Shown here piece after piece: positions 12,028-22,783 of a DNA stretch of 64,000 bases. The position numbers were made by a program, and so were the translations under genes. The stretch covers positions 1,220,803 to 1,284,802 of the forward strand of contig KN832880.1 in assembly GCA_000827325.1 (NCBI GenBank). The letters run 5' to 3'. The notes beneath the pieces were generated by a model that was not told the origin of the DNA, did no database searches, and worked only from the letters and a program-made list of their open reading frames with translations. This DNA comes from Oidiodendron maius Zn. Taxonomy: Eukaryota; Ascomycota; Leotiomycetes; Myxotrichaceae. The stretch's first letter is position 1; the number at the start of each line of letters is the position of its first letter.

Positions 12028-12834
12028 TCAAACGTAACTGTCGGTTACAGTTGTTCCACTGATGCTAACACTAGTAAGCACCTTGCCATTCTGCTCGATA
12101 TCTAAGATTGAAGCCCCAGCAGCACTCTCCGAAGAGCTGGCGGTCTTCGCTGTAGCGCCAGTGAAAGTGACAGTTCCCCAGTTAGCGAGTGCAACTAAAG
12201 AAGAGCCTTCCTCGTAATCCTCGACGATCCATTCAGCATTCTGTCCTCCCAGAGCAGACGAAGAAGTGAGAGACTTAGAGACAGTCTTTCCAGTTGTTAC
12301 ATTTTCGATAATCGCAGTGCCAGATGTAGAGGAGGTTGAAGAAACAGTGGCAGTAATGGTATCCCCCTCTGAGATATCGATAGAAAAGTCATAAGCGTAG
12401 TCAGGATACCACTCATACCAAGCATCGTAAGATACGACGCCGTTAGAAATGGTAAAATCGACGCCGGTTTGCAATATCGCATTCTGGTAAGTATCACCAT
12501 CAATGCCAACCCACGCAGAAGCGCTGTAGGTACCTCTGGATGAGGAACCCGATGGAACTTTAGGTGTTGGGACAACGAAGCTGGCTGTCACACCGTCGAA
12601 GGTTTGACCAGATGGCGGCGATGTGATGACAGCTCCAGACCAATTGCTACTGTAAGAAACATGAGACTTGTTTCCAGCAGCGATAGATTCTTCAATATAT
12701 TCTACTGGTCTCGTCTTTCGTCCGGCAGCTCGGCGAGCTATGCGTTCTTCCAGAGTACTGCGAGTGCGCCCGGGTGCGGCAAGAACAGAGCCAGAGAACA
12801 GCACATAGCTGAGGGCAATAGCAGAAAGCTTCAT
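12028..12834 (-). CDS. secreted glutamic peptidase, family G1 (eqolisin, aspergillopepsin II-like)
   Basis: Intronless, 268 residues. A signal peptide (about residues 1-19, ending VLAAP) is followed by a basic propeptide with Arg-Arg sites near residue 34. The mature part begins around YSSNWSGAVI (61-70). Family hallmarks are WVGIDGD (108-114), catalytic Gln122 in ILQTGVDF, YEWYPDY (140-146) and catalytic Glu201 in NAEWIVEDYEEG. The enzyme is an acid-active, pepstatin-insensitive extracellular endopeptidase; processing is autocatalytic at low pH (family knowledge). It converges with the glutaminase-like gene, 301 bp tail to tail, which fits a nitrogen-scavenging pair. A TATAAA box lies about 125 bp upstream. 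Confidence 0.95.
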   Translation of the reverse strand: MKLSAIALSYVLFSGSVLAAPGRTRSTLEERIARRAAGRKTRPVEYIEESIAAGNKSHVSYSSNWSGAVITSPPSGQTFDGVTASFVVPTPKVPSGSSSRGTYSASAWVGIDGDTYQNAILQTGVDFTISNGVVSYDAWYEWYPDYAYDFSIDISEGDTITATVSSTSSTSGTAIIENVTTGKTVSKSLTSSSALGGQNAEWIVEDYEEGSSLVALANWGTVTFTGATAKTASSSESAAGASILDIEQNGKVLTSVSISGTTVTDSYV

Positions 12835-12958
12835 CCTGAGGGAAAGATGTTAGACGAACTGAAGATTAAAATCAAGTGTTGGATTTTTTGGCGGGGGCTC
12901 AGAGCTAATGGCGAAAGTTCTTGTCCAAGCTATCATATCTAGGGCAAAGTCTCTCCAA

Positions 12959-12964
12959 TTTATA
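12959..12964 (-). promoter_or_regulatory. TATA box of the G1 peptidase gene
   Basis: TATAAA on the minus strand, about 125 bp before the ATG at 12834. Position and sequence fit a core promoter of a strongly regulated secreted enzyme. Confidence 0.5.
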
Positions 12965-15900
12965 CAAGTTGTCTTGAGCGTGCTGTACACATACATTGAA
13001 ACTTCGTGATACCTGCTAGAAATGACGACCGCAATCAAGGCCTCAACACAGCTAGGAAACGCAAGGTAGTAGAGACCACATCTAGCTGCAAAAGGCATGT
13101 AGTATTGTAATCCTCGAGGGCTTGGTTGTTGAAGACGACTACTTGTCGTACGCAATATCTGTATCTCTCATACCATTGTATGCATTTGGCTCTCGATGAG
13201 GAAACTCATTACACTGTAAGAGTAGATGGTAAGGTGGGGAAGGGGGCAGATGGCACACAAATGTTGCCATCTTAACATAATCCCTGGAAGCCTGTTGTTT
13301 CTCTAGCATCACGAAATATGTCGTAGAATCTAGGGATGATGTCGACCAACAGCAAGGCGTAAAGATGGATTCAATCGGTGCACATTCCAATCTTGATATA
13401 TGCCGTATGCATGAAGGGTCCGGCAAAGAGACAATCTGAACGTAAAAATAGGCAATCTGCAGGGGTGAGTGCGTGATGATTTAGATTTGGCGGCCATTGC
13501 GTGAGAGGCTTAATTCTTTTCTGATCAATTAGATAACGGCATTGGAATCCTTGCAGCCACACAAGAAGTTTATATATACACACATGCCTGGCTGTTCTGC
13601 ATAAAAGGTAGAGTTGTGTTGGCTTGCGATCACTGGCCGCCTTTCTCGCCCATTTACACCCCCGAGTTAGGGTCTTCTCGGCGACTCCGAGCGAGAATCT
13701 GAGTTGATACTATAATATTATCGTTGCCCATAGGTTTGTTGAACCACGCAAAATATCATGCAGGGCGCAACGGAAGTGGAGGTGGATTTGCCACTGGATT
13801 TATAATTTGTTTTTTGGAGACAGTAGAAAGGAGGGGGTTGATAGCCATGAGTGTACTGTACGTATATCGAACGATACTTAGAGGCAGAATAGAGATGTCC
13901 CTTATTTTACGATGGCCTATGGGAACTCTTCGAGCTTGAGTTACGCATTCATGGCTAAACTAGAATGAAGGTTAGCGCGCCTAAAAGAGGGTTGGATCCA
14001 ATCTCACTCAACGACTCGAAGTGCAAAGGACTATGACACAACAGTTGAACACCATTCATATCCGTGAGAGTTTGTTCAAAAGGAGGCAGTTCGCCCACGT
14101 CAGAATATCGTGAGATGTATATCATAGCTTCCGAGATTTAATAACATAGAGACGCAACAGCACTGGATGAGCATAAAATAATAGGCTGATTGGTGAGTAT
14201 AATTTGGAATTGGAGTATATTCCATAGCAATTGAATGATATGAGGAATTAAGTCAGAGCCAGAGGCTCTGAGCTCACATATAGGCCATCCTTTATCCCAC
14301 CCCTCGATATCTCTTCACTGAGGAGCCTTCTCACTGAGATCTCGCGAAGGTTTCAATGCTGAGCTCAAAAAGAGGCAACTAAGAGGCCCTACTCAAACTA
14401 ATGTTATCGAGGCTTCTAGGTAACCAGAAAATCCAAATAAAACAGTTTGAGCATCTGGCAGGCTGCTCTTGGAAACGAGCTAATGACTTGTTTGCAAGGC
14501 TGCGTGGAGAAATTGTTCAAGGAATATCGCGTCTCGCTGCGTCGCCTCCTAGAGACCTGTATGGTATGAAAGCAGAGCTACTGGAATCCGGTATCAATAC
14601 CTCGTAATTGTTATGTCTCACGTGGGGACAGAGGGTTTAAGAAATCCCTGCGCTAGCTCTCTAGCCGGCGCAAGCTTGCCGGAAATTCAAAAACTCGTAT
14701 CTACAGTAGTCAACATAGACCTGTCGGATCGAGATCCGCCTTTGATTAACGCAGTCTGCCGCCCGCCAAAGACGGAAAAAAGCAAAAAAGGCCCCAAGAA
14801 GACCGGATAGTCTACAAACGCGCAAGGTATGCGCAAGTCGTCAATTCAGGTATCGTAGACTTGGAACCCAAATCTCAGAGGATATACGAAAAAGTCGTCT
14901 AGGTCTTCACCTCGGGCCGGGTACCGCGGTTGTAGACACTTTAAAGGGCAATTTGGCTAAGTTACTGAATCTCCGTCTAGTTTGCTGACCGGGCCGTTCG
15001 CCTTGAACTCCGAGAAACTTCTTCCGCTATGTGGATTGGTTTCACGCCAATCGACTGCCTTAGATCCCATTAGCGAGTTCTAGAGAATTGACGCCATTTA
15101 CAGGTGTAGTAAACGTAGGGTCTAACCCAGGATCAGACATCGTAGTACTGGACTAGGCAATGCAATTTCTAGTTGCTGGTAAGCCTTGTAATATAAGCTG
15201 CAGTGTATCTGACGCCTGCTTTCAATGCCTTCTTGTTATTTGAGAGTAGAACACAAACGAGTAACACAGAAAATATTGGGAATTACTTGTAGCAGCGGAC
15301 AGATATCGGAGAGGCTCACCCTGTCGGGGGATGAAAGCTTGAAGTACTTGTCTGGCGGCGGGTCGTCTACTTTCCAGATAGAATTGCATATACGAAATCG
15401 GATTGCGTAACATGAGATAAAATACAGGATTGGTTGATAGCCAAATCTAGCTTGGACCATGAGCCGGATTTCCCTGTCTTAGGATAGACCGTAGTAAGAA
15501 TAAGGAAGAAAATCCTTAGAATGCTTGGCTGGGGTAGTACCATCGCTTCCGTGACGGCAAGACAGGGAATTGGCATGTGGCTGGAGACATGGATGAGACC
15601 TACCAACAACCCATTAGTTGAGGGCCATCTCACGCACGCGATGCGATTGTGAATATTTAAAATGCTCTAGTATTGTTAGACAGCAAAATGTCATCCACAA
15701 CGCACTTTGCGGCGTCACTTATTATAGTCCTATTTTGTCCTTCCCCCTTTATCGCGAGAGGGGTTCTTTAACGTGGGTCCGAGTATTTGGCCGCACCACC
15801 TAAAAACCTCCTCTAATGGTGCAATCTAGATCCTGGCTTCCGTGCTTCATTAGACGACTGTGCAACAACCACCATGTGACCTTTCAATGCCTTATCAGAG

Positions 15901-16628
15901 TAGCTAAATCTATGGCCTATACTTCTTTTAGACTCTTTCACCGAGCGCGACGCGTACTCCTGTACCGTAACAAGATAACGATTCCAGCCCCTGAGGTATA
16001 GCTGGGTACTTTATAACACAATCACAAGTGCAAAACACCTTCGTGGGAATTCATGCCTCGCTAAAATACGGCGTATGCTTAACAACAATTTAATTGCCGC
16101 ACCCTTTTTAGTCTAGTAATGGTGGTACAAGAGTTAGTCAGGGTTAGAGGAAGCTCTGGCGCAGGTATGTGAGTTGTCTTAGTAACTGGTGAATACGAGG
16201 TTGTGCGTGCGGATATAGCCGCCATCTATTAAATTTCTTTACCTTCGTACATCTCGCTCTCACTTCCTCAGTCTTCAAATACTATTTCGTGCTTAGGTAA
16301 AGTCATTCGCCATTCTATACTACTAGACTTTGAATTCCACGATCACAGTCTCCGCGCTGCTGCCAATATTCCATAAACAACAGGTGTGGGGGGCAGGGTT
16401 GTAGATCTTTGCTGCAATTATCAATATGATGTGATTATCACGTTTCGCACGACCTTGCTGCTCGCCGCCTTGCTACTGCGGACCCTTGCTAAAAAGCAAA
16501 TATGTCTTATCATATTTGAGACTCGTATTTAAACCTACAAGCGATCAATTTCCTCTCCTCGATCTTTCTCTGTGGCCTTCCACCAGAAAAGAGCACTCAA
16601 ACTCCGATTAGAATCTTTCCAAATCACC
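12965..16628. other. 3.7-kb gene-poor stretch
   Basis: It begins with the upstream region of the G1 peptidase. Short frames at 13724-13939, 14401-14607, 14613-14810 and 15816-16001 show no recognisable domain, signal peptide or splice pattern. No terminal repeats or tandem arrays were noticed. The last few hundred bases are the leader of the amino-acid permease. Confidence 0.5.
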
Positions 16629-18534
16629 ATGGTCGTTAATTGGAGGATTGGAAGCCGTAAAGGCGCAGAAACATCGGTGCTCAGCACCACAAATGACCTT
16701 CAACCTGATTTCGTGTCAGAAGGTAGCATAAAATTTGCTCTCGAGAAATCCGGCAATGATTCTGGTCCATCCTACCGTAAGATGCTCATATCAAATGCCG
16801 CAGCACTCACTAACTGTCCCCAAAGAGGAGGCATCAGGGGCACCAGTCGAGACACATTCTTCACTTGGCTATTCAGTTGGATCAGTAGCAATCCTGTTCT
16901 TGAACTTCAGTATGATGGTCGGTACGGGAGTGTACAGTACTCCCTCTACAATCCTTGCTGGTACCGGTTCCGTCGGCTTAGCTCTCATCTTCTGGACGCT
17001 TGGATTCTTCATCTCCCTGGCTTCGCTCGCGATATATCTTGAATTCGCGTCTTACTTTCCGAATCGGTCTGGGTCAGAAGTGGTGTATCTAGAACAGGCA
17101 TTCCCTCGTCCGAAGTATTTCTTCCCACTTACCTTTGCCATCCAAACAGTCGTACTTTCATTCAGCGCCAGCAATGCCATTGTTCTTTCTGAATATCTCT
17201 GGAAGGCAAGTGGTCATACGCCTACTGCGTGGCAATTAAAGGGTGTCGCTGTCGCCGGCTATTCTGTTGGCTTCCTCCTAGTTGTTTTTCACACCCGCGG
17301 AAGTTTATGGATTTCCAATTTCATTGGCAGCGTAAAGCTAATTACTCTAATCTTCATAGCGATCACTGGTCTTGTCGTCCTCGGTGGCCATACCCGCGTG
17401 AAAGACCCTAGTGCCAATTTTAGAGACGCTTTCGCTGGATCCGGATCTGGTGGTGGATATGGAGCAACAACTGCATTGTACGACATTATTTTCTCCTACA
17501 CTGGCTATACGAACGCTTTTAATGTCGTCAACGAGGTAAAGAAACCGGTTCAAACCCTCAAGAAAAGCGCGACTCTTGCCTTACTTGTTGTTGCCGTGCT
17601 GTATATCCTCGCAAACATAGCGTACTTTGCGGCGATACCCAAAGCCACACTCGCCGCAGGGAAGCAGACGGTTGCATCTCTTTTCTTTGAGGCTGTCTTT
17701 GGATCCAATGTTAAGGGACTGAACGTCCTCATCGCATTGTCTGCATTTGGGAACATTATTGCCGTTTTGATCGGCCAGTCTCGCGTGATCCGAGAATGCG
17801 GACGGTATGTCTCTCGCAGTAACCTTTGTTTCATGAAAAGTCTAATAGGCGTATAGGCAAGGAGTTCTCCCTTTCCCAAGATTCTGGGCTTCAACTCGGC
17901 CTTTTGGAACTCCTTTTGGTCCATACCTCGTCAAGTGGGGCTTAACTATGCTTATGATCCTGGCGCCTCCAGCTGGTGATGCATTTAATTTCGTGGTTAA
18001 TCTTGCTATCTATCCAGCACAAGCCTTTCTTCTTGCTCTGGCTGTTGGCCTCTACACCGTCCGCTATCAGCGGAAGAAGGCCGGCATAGTTGGATCGGAC
18101 TTCCGTGCGTGGGATATCGCCATTATCTTTACTATTCTAGTCAACATATATTGCCTGGTCATGCCCTGGTACCCTCCTCCTGGTGGCGCTGATGCTGGCG
18201 AGTTCAGCTTTTGGTATGCAGCCTATGTTGTCGCTAGTATTGGAATGCAAGTCTTCCCTCAGCCTACTGGTTGATCCCCGCTGACTATAAATCCAGTCTT
18301 GTCCTCTGCGTTGTGTATTATGTTGTGTGGATGTACGTCCTCCCATACTTTGGAGGGTACACCGTCAGACAAGAAACGATCTACCTAGATGATGAGGGTA
18401 CGAATACGCATCGGCTGGTCAAAGTTCCGGATCATGAGGTTGCGGCCTGGGATGCCACGCATGATCCAACCGGTAGGGCGACGGGCGATAATATTGATCG
18501 CTCTGCAAATAGCGATTCTGCGAAATCTGTATAA
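16629..18534 (+). CDS. APC-family amino-acid permease, methionine permease (MUP1)-like
   Basis: Exons 16629-16776, 16826-17804, 17857-18246 and 18297-18534, for 584 residues. Start context is CACCATGG. The third intron (18247-18296) begins GCAAGT rather than GT and ends CAG; only this junction keeps the frame and the helix ending YVVASIGI before LVLCVVYYVVW. APC features are the first helix with MVGTGVYSTPSTIL, the FSYTGYTNAFNVVNEVKKP block with the conserved E-V-K-P, and about 12 hydrophobic segments. Tails are hydrophilic, as in fungal permeases controlled by ubiquitin. By family it is a plasma-membrane importer of methionine or related amino acids; the substrate is inferred. Confidence 0.9.
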
Positions 18535-19014
18535 GCCTCAAGCTGGATACGGAGATGGCAACAGCAATAGCGATATGTAAGAGCAATGCTCTACCTCGTA
18601 CAGACAGTCATATCCGCCAACTCTTTGCCTTGTCATTTTGGATTTATAGAAATCAATAAGATTACTCATCTTTCTCCCCAAATCCCGTAATGCGAAAACC
18701 TCTTTCTTGTTACGAAGTGCAGTTGCTAATCTCAGCCTCCAATTACATCCTGGGTTGCATTTTCTTCAGATTCACATCCTGTATATCCTTACAGGGAATC
18801 TACAAGATCACGCATGAGTGGAAAACTGCAGGAAGTAAATTTCTCTTGTATTGCCTTACTAATTATCAAGCTACAAGACACCCAAATCTAATACTAAAAC
18901 AGTAAAAGAGACGACCAAGCAGCATAAATGCAAATCCCAATTACCGAACACCATCAGCCATGAAACTAATATTCTATCCTTCGTTCTCAGAGAATCTCAA
19001 CCCCCTATCTCAAC
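18535..19014. other. intergenic, 3' ends of two convergent genes
   Basis: Contains the trailer of the permease and that of the small Q/Y/P-rich gene. Nothing else recognised. Confidence 0.5.
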
Positions 19015-19422
19015 CTATCTTTTCTGTCCTGGTCTTGATGTAGCCGCGTTGTAGGTAGGCGATTGCTGGTAATAGGCAGGCGGGTTATTGCTCTGTTGGT
19101 CTGGCTGCTGGCACGATCCTTGTGCGACTTGATATCTGGAGTCATTATACGGGGCGGAAACATAGCCCGGGTTGCATCTCTGATCGTATTGCTCGGGACC
19201 CCATTGGCGTTGTTGCTGGCTGTCGGTGTAGTAGGCTCCTGATTGCTGATACATTGATGGTCCCCCATAACTTTGTGGATAACTGGGGTTCTGCTGCCCG
19301 TATTGAGGAACATAGCTAGGTTGTGGTGGGGAATTGTTGTCACGCTTCTCAGCAGCTTTGGCGAGCTTGCTAATCGCATATACGCCGCCACCGGTCATGA
19401 TTGCAGTCTTGATCAAACCCAT
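19015..19422 (-). CDS. small Gln/Tyr/Pro-rich low-complexity protein
   Basis: Single exon, 135 residues. The N-terminus (MGLIKTAIMTGGGVYAISKL, then AKAAEKR) is an amphipathic or weakly hydrophobic helix of a type often seen at the start of short fungal proteins of unknown role. From about residue 33 the chain is almost only Q, Y, P, S, N and G, with repeated YxQ and PxY patterns, and no Cys pairs except two isolated ones. That composition is prion-like or disordered. There is no signal peptide of normal form. Codon use is even and the frame is clean, so I treat it as a real gene. It may be membrane-associated by the first 20 residues; function unknown. Confidence 0.75.
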   Translation of the reverse strand: MGLIKTAIMTGGGVYAISKLAKAAEKRDNNSPPQPSYVPQYGQQNPSYPQSYGGPSMYQQSGAYYTDSQQQRQWGPEQYDQRCNPGYVSAPYNDSRYQVAQGSCQQPDQQSNNPPAYYQQSPTYNAATSRPGQKR

Positions 19423-20080
19423 GGTGCAGTTGATGATTGAAGAATTTAAGGTATAATTGAGCGTGTTTTCGGAGAGGTATACTCAATGAATGAAGTGTAA
19501 TCAGAGAGTTTGGTGTTCGTGTATGAATCAATCAAGAGATCGGATTGTGAGAATGGTTTTTGTGAGAGTGTGTTTGATATGTTGATAATGAGATGCTCTT
19601 TGAAGGAAATAAGGCATATTTATATTCAATCGGTGTCTCTATTATCATGACATTCCTCCAAGCACCGGCATTGTTGCACTGCCACCGAGAAGCCAGACAC
19701 TCCCTGGAAAAGCTCAGCCTTGTCGAATACGCATGAGTGTGTGATACGCGATACGCGATACGAGATACGTGTTACGCGATACTGAAGGCGGAGTCCCAAA
19801 GCAGGTTAATATTGCGAGGCTGATTGCATGGGTATATCCTTAATTTTTCCAATATGTGGTCGGCATTTTGCTTTTCTGGAGCCTTATAATGATGGGGCTA
19901 CTCTCTAATTTGCAACACCACTACTTTACTCCTGGAAGTGTGCCGGATTTTGATATACCTAACTAGTTTGAGGTATCTTTGCATTCCATCTCGAATTATC
20001 CACTTAATCCTAAAAGCACCAGAAATATGAAGGCGCTAGATACCGACAATTAATTGTTCTATGCCCCGGCTCTAAACAGC
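19423..20080. other. promoter side of the Q/Y/P-rich gene, with a 7-bp tandem repeat
   Basis: No gene seen. The upstream part of the Q/Y/P-rich gene is followed by the 7-bp GATACGN array at 19743-19784 and then the 3' side of the Zn2Cys6 gene. Confidence 0.5.
19743..19784. repeat. 7-bp tandem repeat, consensus GATACGC, six units
   Basis: Successive units are GATACGC, GATACGC, GATACGA, GATACGT, GTTACGC and GATACTG. A related array in the opposite orientation lies at 21563-21582, so the pair brackets the Zn2Cys6 gene between them. Confidence 0.85.
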
Positions 20081-21454
20081 TTATCGGGGATCTAACTGAG
20101 CGTTTTGGATCACTTTTACGGGCCTCTCAATGTAGGGAGCCCACCCTGTTGCCAAACTCTGTTGAATACTCATCAAGAGGGCATTGGCACGATGCTCCAT
20201 ATACCAGCATGAGTGACAGCGCTGCAGCAAGAGGCAATAGTGGGCGGTGATGACCAAAGCGGCTGGTCGATCTTCATTTAACGTCCTAATAAACGTGTCT
20301 GATATCTGTGTCGGCCAGATAGAAGAGAATATTCTGCAGGTTAGCGAGTCGGAGTCCGCTGAAGATGCCGCGAGCAACCTACGCAGCCAAGATATTGCTT
20401 CTATGTACGACTCCATCTCATCTACAGTTGTTGATGCCTTGATGCTCGGGAGCTTCAAAAGATGCTCAGATATGTATTCTATGCTTCGGTCATCGTCGTT
20501 TTCTGGGAATACTGAAACCGTTCTAGCGAGATTTGACACCTGTGTGCCTTGTGCTATAAGTATTCCGAGAGGACCAGCTCTTATGTACGGCATTGCTTGA
20601 TTTGCGACTGAAGCACATCCACGAAAGCAGACTATCCAATTTGCAGGTCCTTTATATAAGGCAGGGGTTGGAGATGGGAGAAAAACTTCATTGGGGGAGT
20701 GAGACGGGGCGAACTGAGCTAGTATCATAAGGCTGGAATATGCGAATACTTCATTGCAATTCTCCACGGTGATCTTCGACAAAGCCCACCGAAATGGGCC
20801 GATTCCTAGATCTCGGTGCTGTGATGCTATGTACTCATATTTGTCTCTTTGTTCTGGGTTCAAGTATGCAAGGTGTAGTGCGGCTGTCGATAGAATGATA
20901 TGCATCAAATAGTCACATGAAGTAGCCAGTCTGGGAATTTCCTTCTCCCAAGGACCAGCTATAGTTGCAGCTGTTTCGGTCAGGAATTGGTGCAACTGTT
21001 TCTGTTAGCTTGAACATTGGCGGGGATAGGAAGGGGTGTTCATAAAATCATTAAAAAAATACGCATACCAAGGCCATATCGTCCATGTCAAATTTTCCAA
21101 GGGCCTTGGTGGTATGTGAAGAGCTTGCCGCCTCATATGGGGGAGGAGCGGGAGTTGTAGGTGTATGAGAACGGCCCTGGGTGCCGTCGAGTGTCGATAC
21201 TCCCGAGGGGCTCGGTCCGTCAGAACGCGAATACCCTGAGAGGGAATACTCGCAGGGTATACAACGCTTTACACATCCTGAACAAATCGGTTTCTCCTCG
21301 TTGCACTTTTGTGCATTGTTAGTAATCACATTGATACGCCTCGTGTACACGACTGTAATTGGTAAAGGATTGCACACACCTTTATTTTTCTGCGTTTACA
21401 CTCCAAACAGCCCCCTCGCGACTTTGTGTGAGTCCTTCTTATTTGTAGCGGCAT
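20081..21454 (-). CDS. Zn2Cys6 transcription factor, three exons
   Basis: Exons 21380-21454, 21069-21305 and 20081-21001 on the minus strand, 410 residues. The first intron cuts through the zinc cluster, so the start is not in a long frame. The spliced product has cysteines 16, 19, 26, 33, 36 and 43 (CX2CX6CX6CX2CX6C) with KRRKIK between the second and third. Introns are GTGTGT...AAAAG and GTATGC...ACAG. A Ser/Pro-rich linker follows (residues 45-95), then a domain with ILSTAALHLAYLNP near residue 140, the pattern of sterol-regulatory/UPC2-like or aflatoxin-type C6 proteins with a DUF3468-like C-terminal half. Nuclear regulator by family; target unknown. It diverges from the DUF7702-like gene. 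Confidence 0.9.
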
Positions 21455-21910
21455 CGCCACCACTATATGAGGCGTATCTTGACCGCGAAACACAGTTTTG
21501 AGTTCGAAGGTGGAAATATGTGCAAGCGCGAGAATGAAACCCGCTAAAAGACGCTAATTACTCGTATCACGTATCACGTATTTTGCTCGGATCCGTTTAT
21601 GATTGGTGATTGGAAGGTCAGCCTTCGTCTGAGATCTGGTGGCTCAGCATTCTGCGCTTTCCAGTTTTGGACGATCAAAGAGTTCAGCTATGCTTGCGGG
21701 AGACTGTCTGGCGTGAATAGTAGGTTAAATATCAGAAACGCTGTGGATCTGATCTGCGGTCATTTTAGGCAGCGGTCGATATTTTTTTTTGGTCAGGGCT
21801 CCCCATCAAGTACATATATAGGATTAATTTCCACCTTTACCTCTATACACTCCTCTCATTTCACTACCCTTTCTCCCCCTCTTGATACAATTCCTCATCT
21901 AAATCATATC
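21455..21910. promoter_or_regulatory. divergent promoter region, C6 regulator / DUF7702-like gene
   Basis: 456 bp between two start codons on opposite strands. It holds the short inverted GATACG-type array at 21563-21582, and a pyrimidine-rich leader before 21911. The regulator could control its neighbour (inference). Confidence 0.45.
21563..21582. repeat. CGTATCA repeat, opposite orientation to the 19743 array
   Basis: Nearly three units of a 7-mer, CGTATCA, which is the reverse complement of TGATACG. It sits in the promoter region of the C6 regulator. Confidence 0.75.
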
Positions 21911-22783
21911 ATGTTTGACACAACGGGCCAAATTTCTATCGTCCAGTTAGCTTTCTTTTCTGTAGCCATTTGGCCTGCATTTTACTGCCTTATCAAACAC
22001 GGAAAGCATGGCCTACTTGGTTGGATTTTCATTTGCTTATTCTGCACCATCCGAATTGTTGGCGCTGGTATTATTATCGGAGATGAATCAGGAGATAAGC
22101 CGTTGAGCGAAGGTGGCTTGATTCTTTCTGCAGTGGCTATTGCTCCCCTCGTCATTTCTGTTGGAGGAATTGCGCACGAATCGTATGGTTGAGTTATTGC
22201 TAGAACCTGAGCTCGGGTAAACTAATATTCGGCATAGATATAATTCTCTTAAAGATCATAGGAGCATACTATTTGGCTCGATTCCGCATGTCCTGGTACA
22301 TTTGGGCTGTATGGGAGCAATTGCTCTCTTGGTTATAGGATATACGAAGTTTGAAACGGCCAGCTCTACTGCTAATGATATGAAGACAGGATTGGATATA
22401 ATTCGTGTAGGAGGTGTCATCCTTCTTGTCGTGTGGGTTGGTATTGCAGTTATTACAATGGTCTCGCTTCTCTACCCAAGAAAGCTGTACGGAGAGAGAC
22501 AGGTATGTGTCCATTCGTCCCAAATGAGGAGGAATATAGCTAACAACCGTCGAAGCTCATCCGAGGTGTTGTTGTCGGACTCATTGCACTCCTTATTCGA
22601 ATTCTCTATACTCTTTTAGGCTCCCTTATCAACTCAACCTCATTCAACCCGAAAACGGGAGGGACAGTGGCTGAGAAGATTGTTCTCGATGTCTTACCCG
22701 AGATTGTCCTTGTATTCGCCCTTATTGCTGCCGGTATCGCTTCGCGAAATCTCAAATACGAAAGACGGCCCCCCATCAGTTAG
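21911..22783 (+). CDS. multi-pass membrane protein, DUF7702-like
   Basis: Exons 21911-22182, 22238-22502 and 22556-22783, 254 residues. Introns have GTATGG and GTATGT donors; the second ends after a CTAAC branch site. Seven hydrophobic helices are visible: around residues 8-24, 36-54, 68-84, 104-120, 134-155, 166-185 and 222-242. The motif FCTIRIVGAG in helix 2 and the LGSLINSTSFNPKTGG loop are typical of a fungal family of unassigned function (DUF7702). No catalytic motif is visible. It diverges from a Zn2Cys6 regulator with 456 bp between starts, so it may be its target. Plasma-membrane or endomembrane location is assumed from topology only. Confidence 0.85.

Noticed and set aside
14401-14810. 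Two adjacent small frames on the plus strand
   Set aside because: They are in different frames with no splice signals linking them and no family resemblance.
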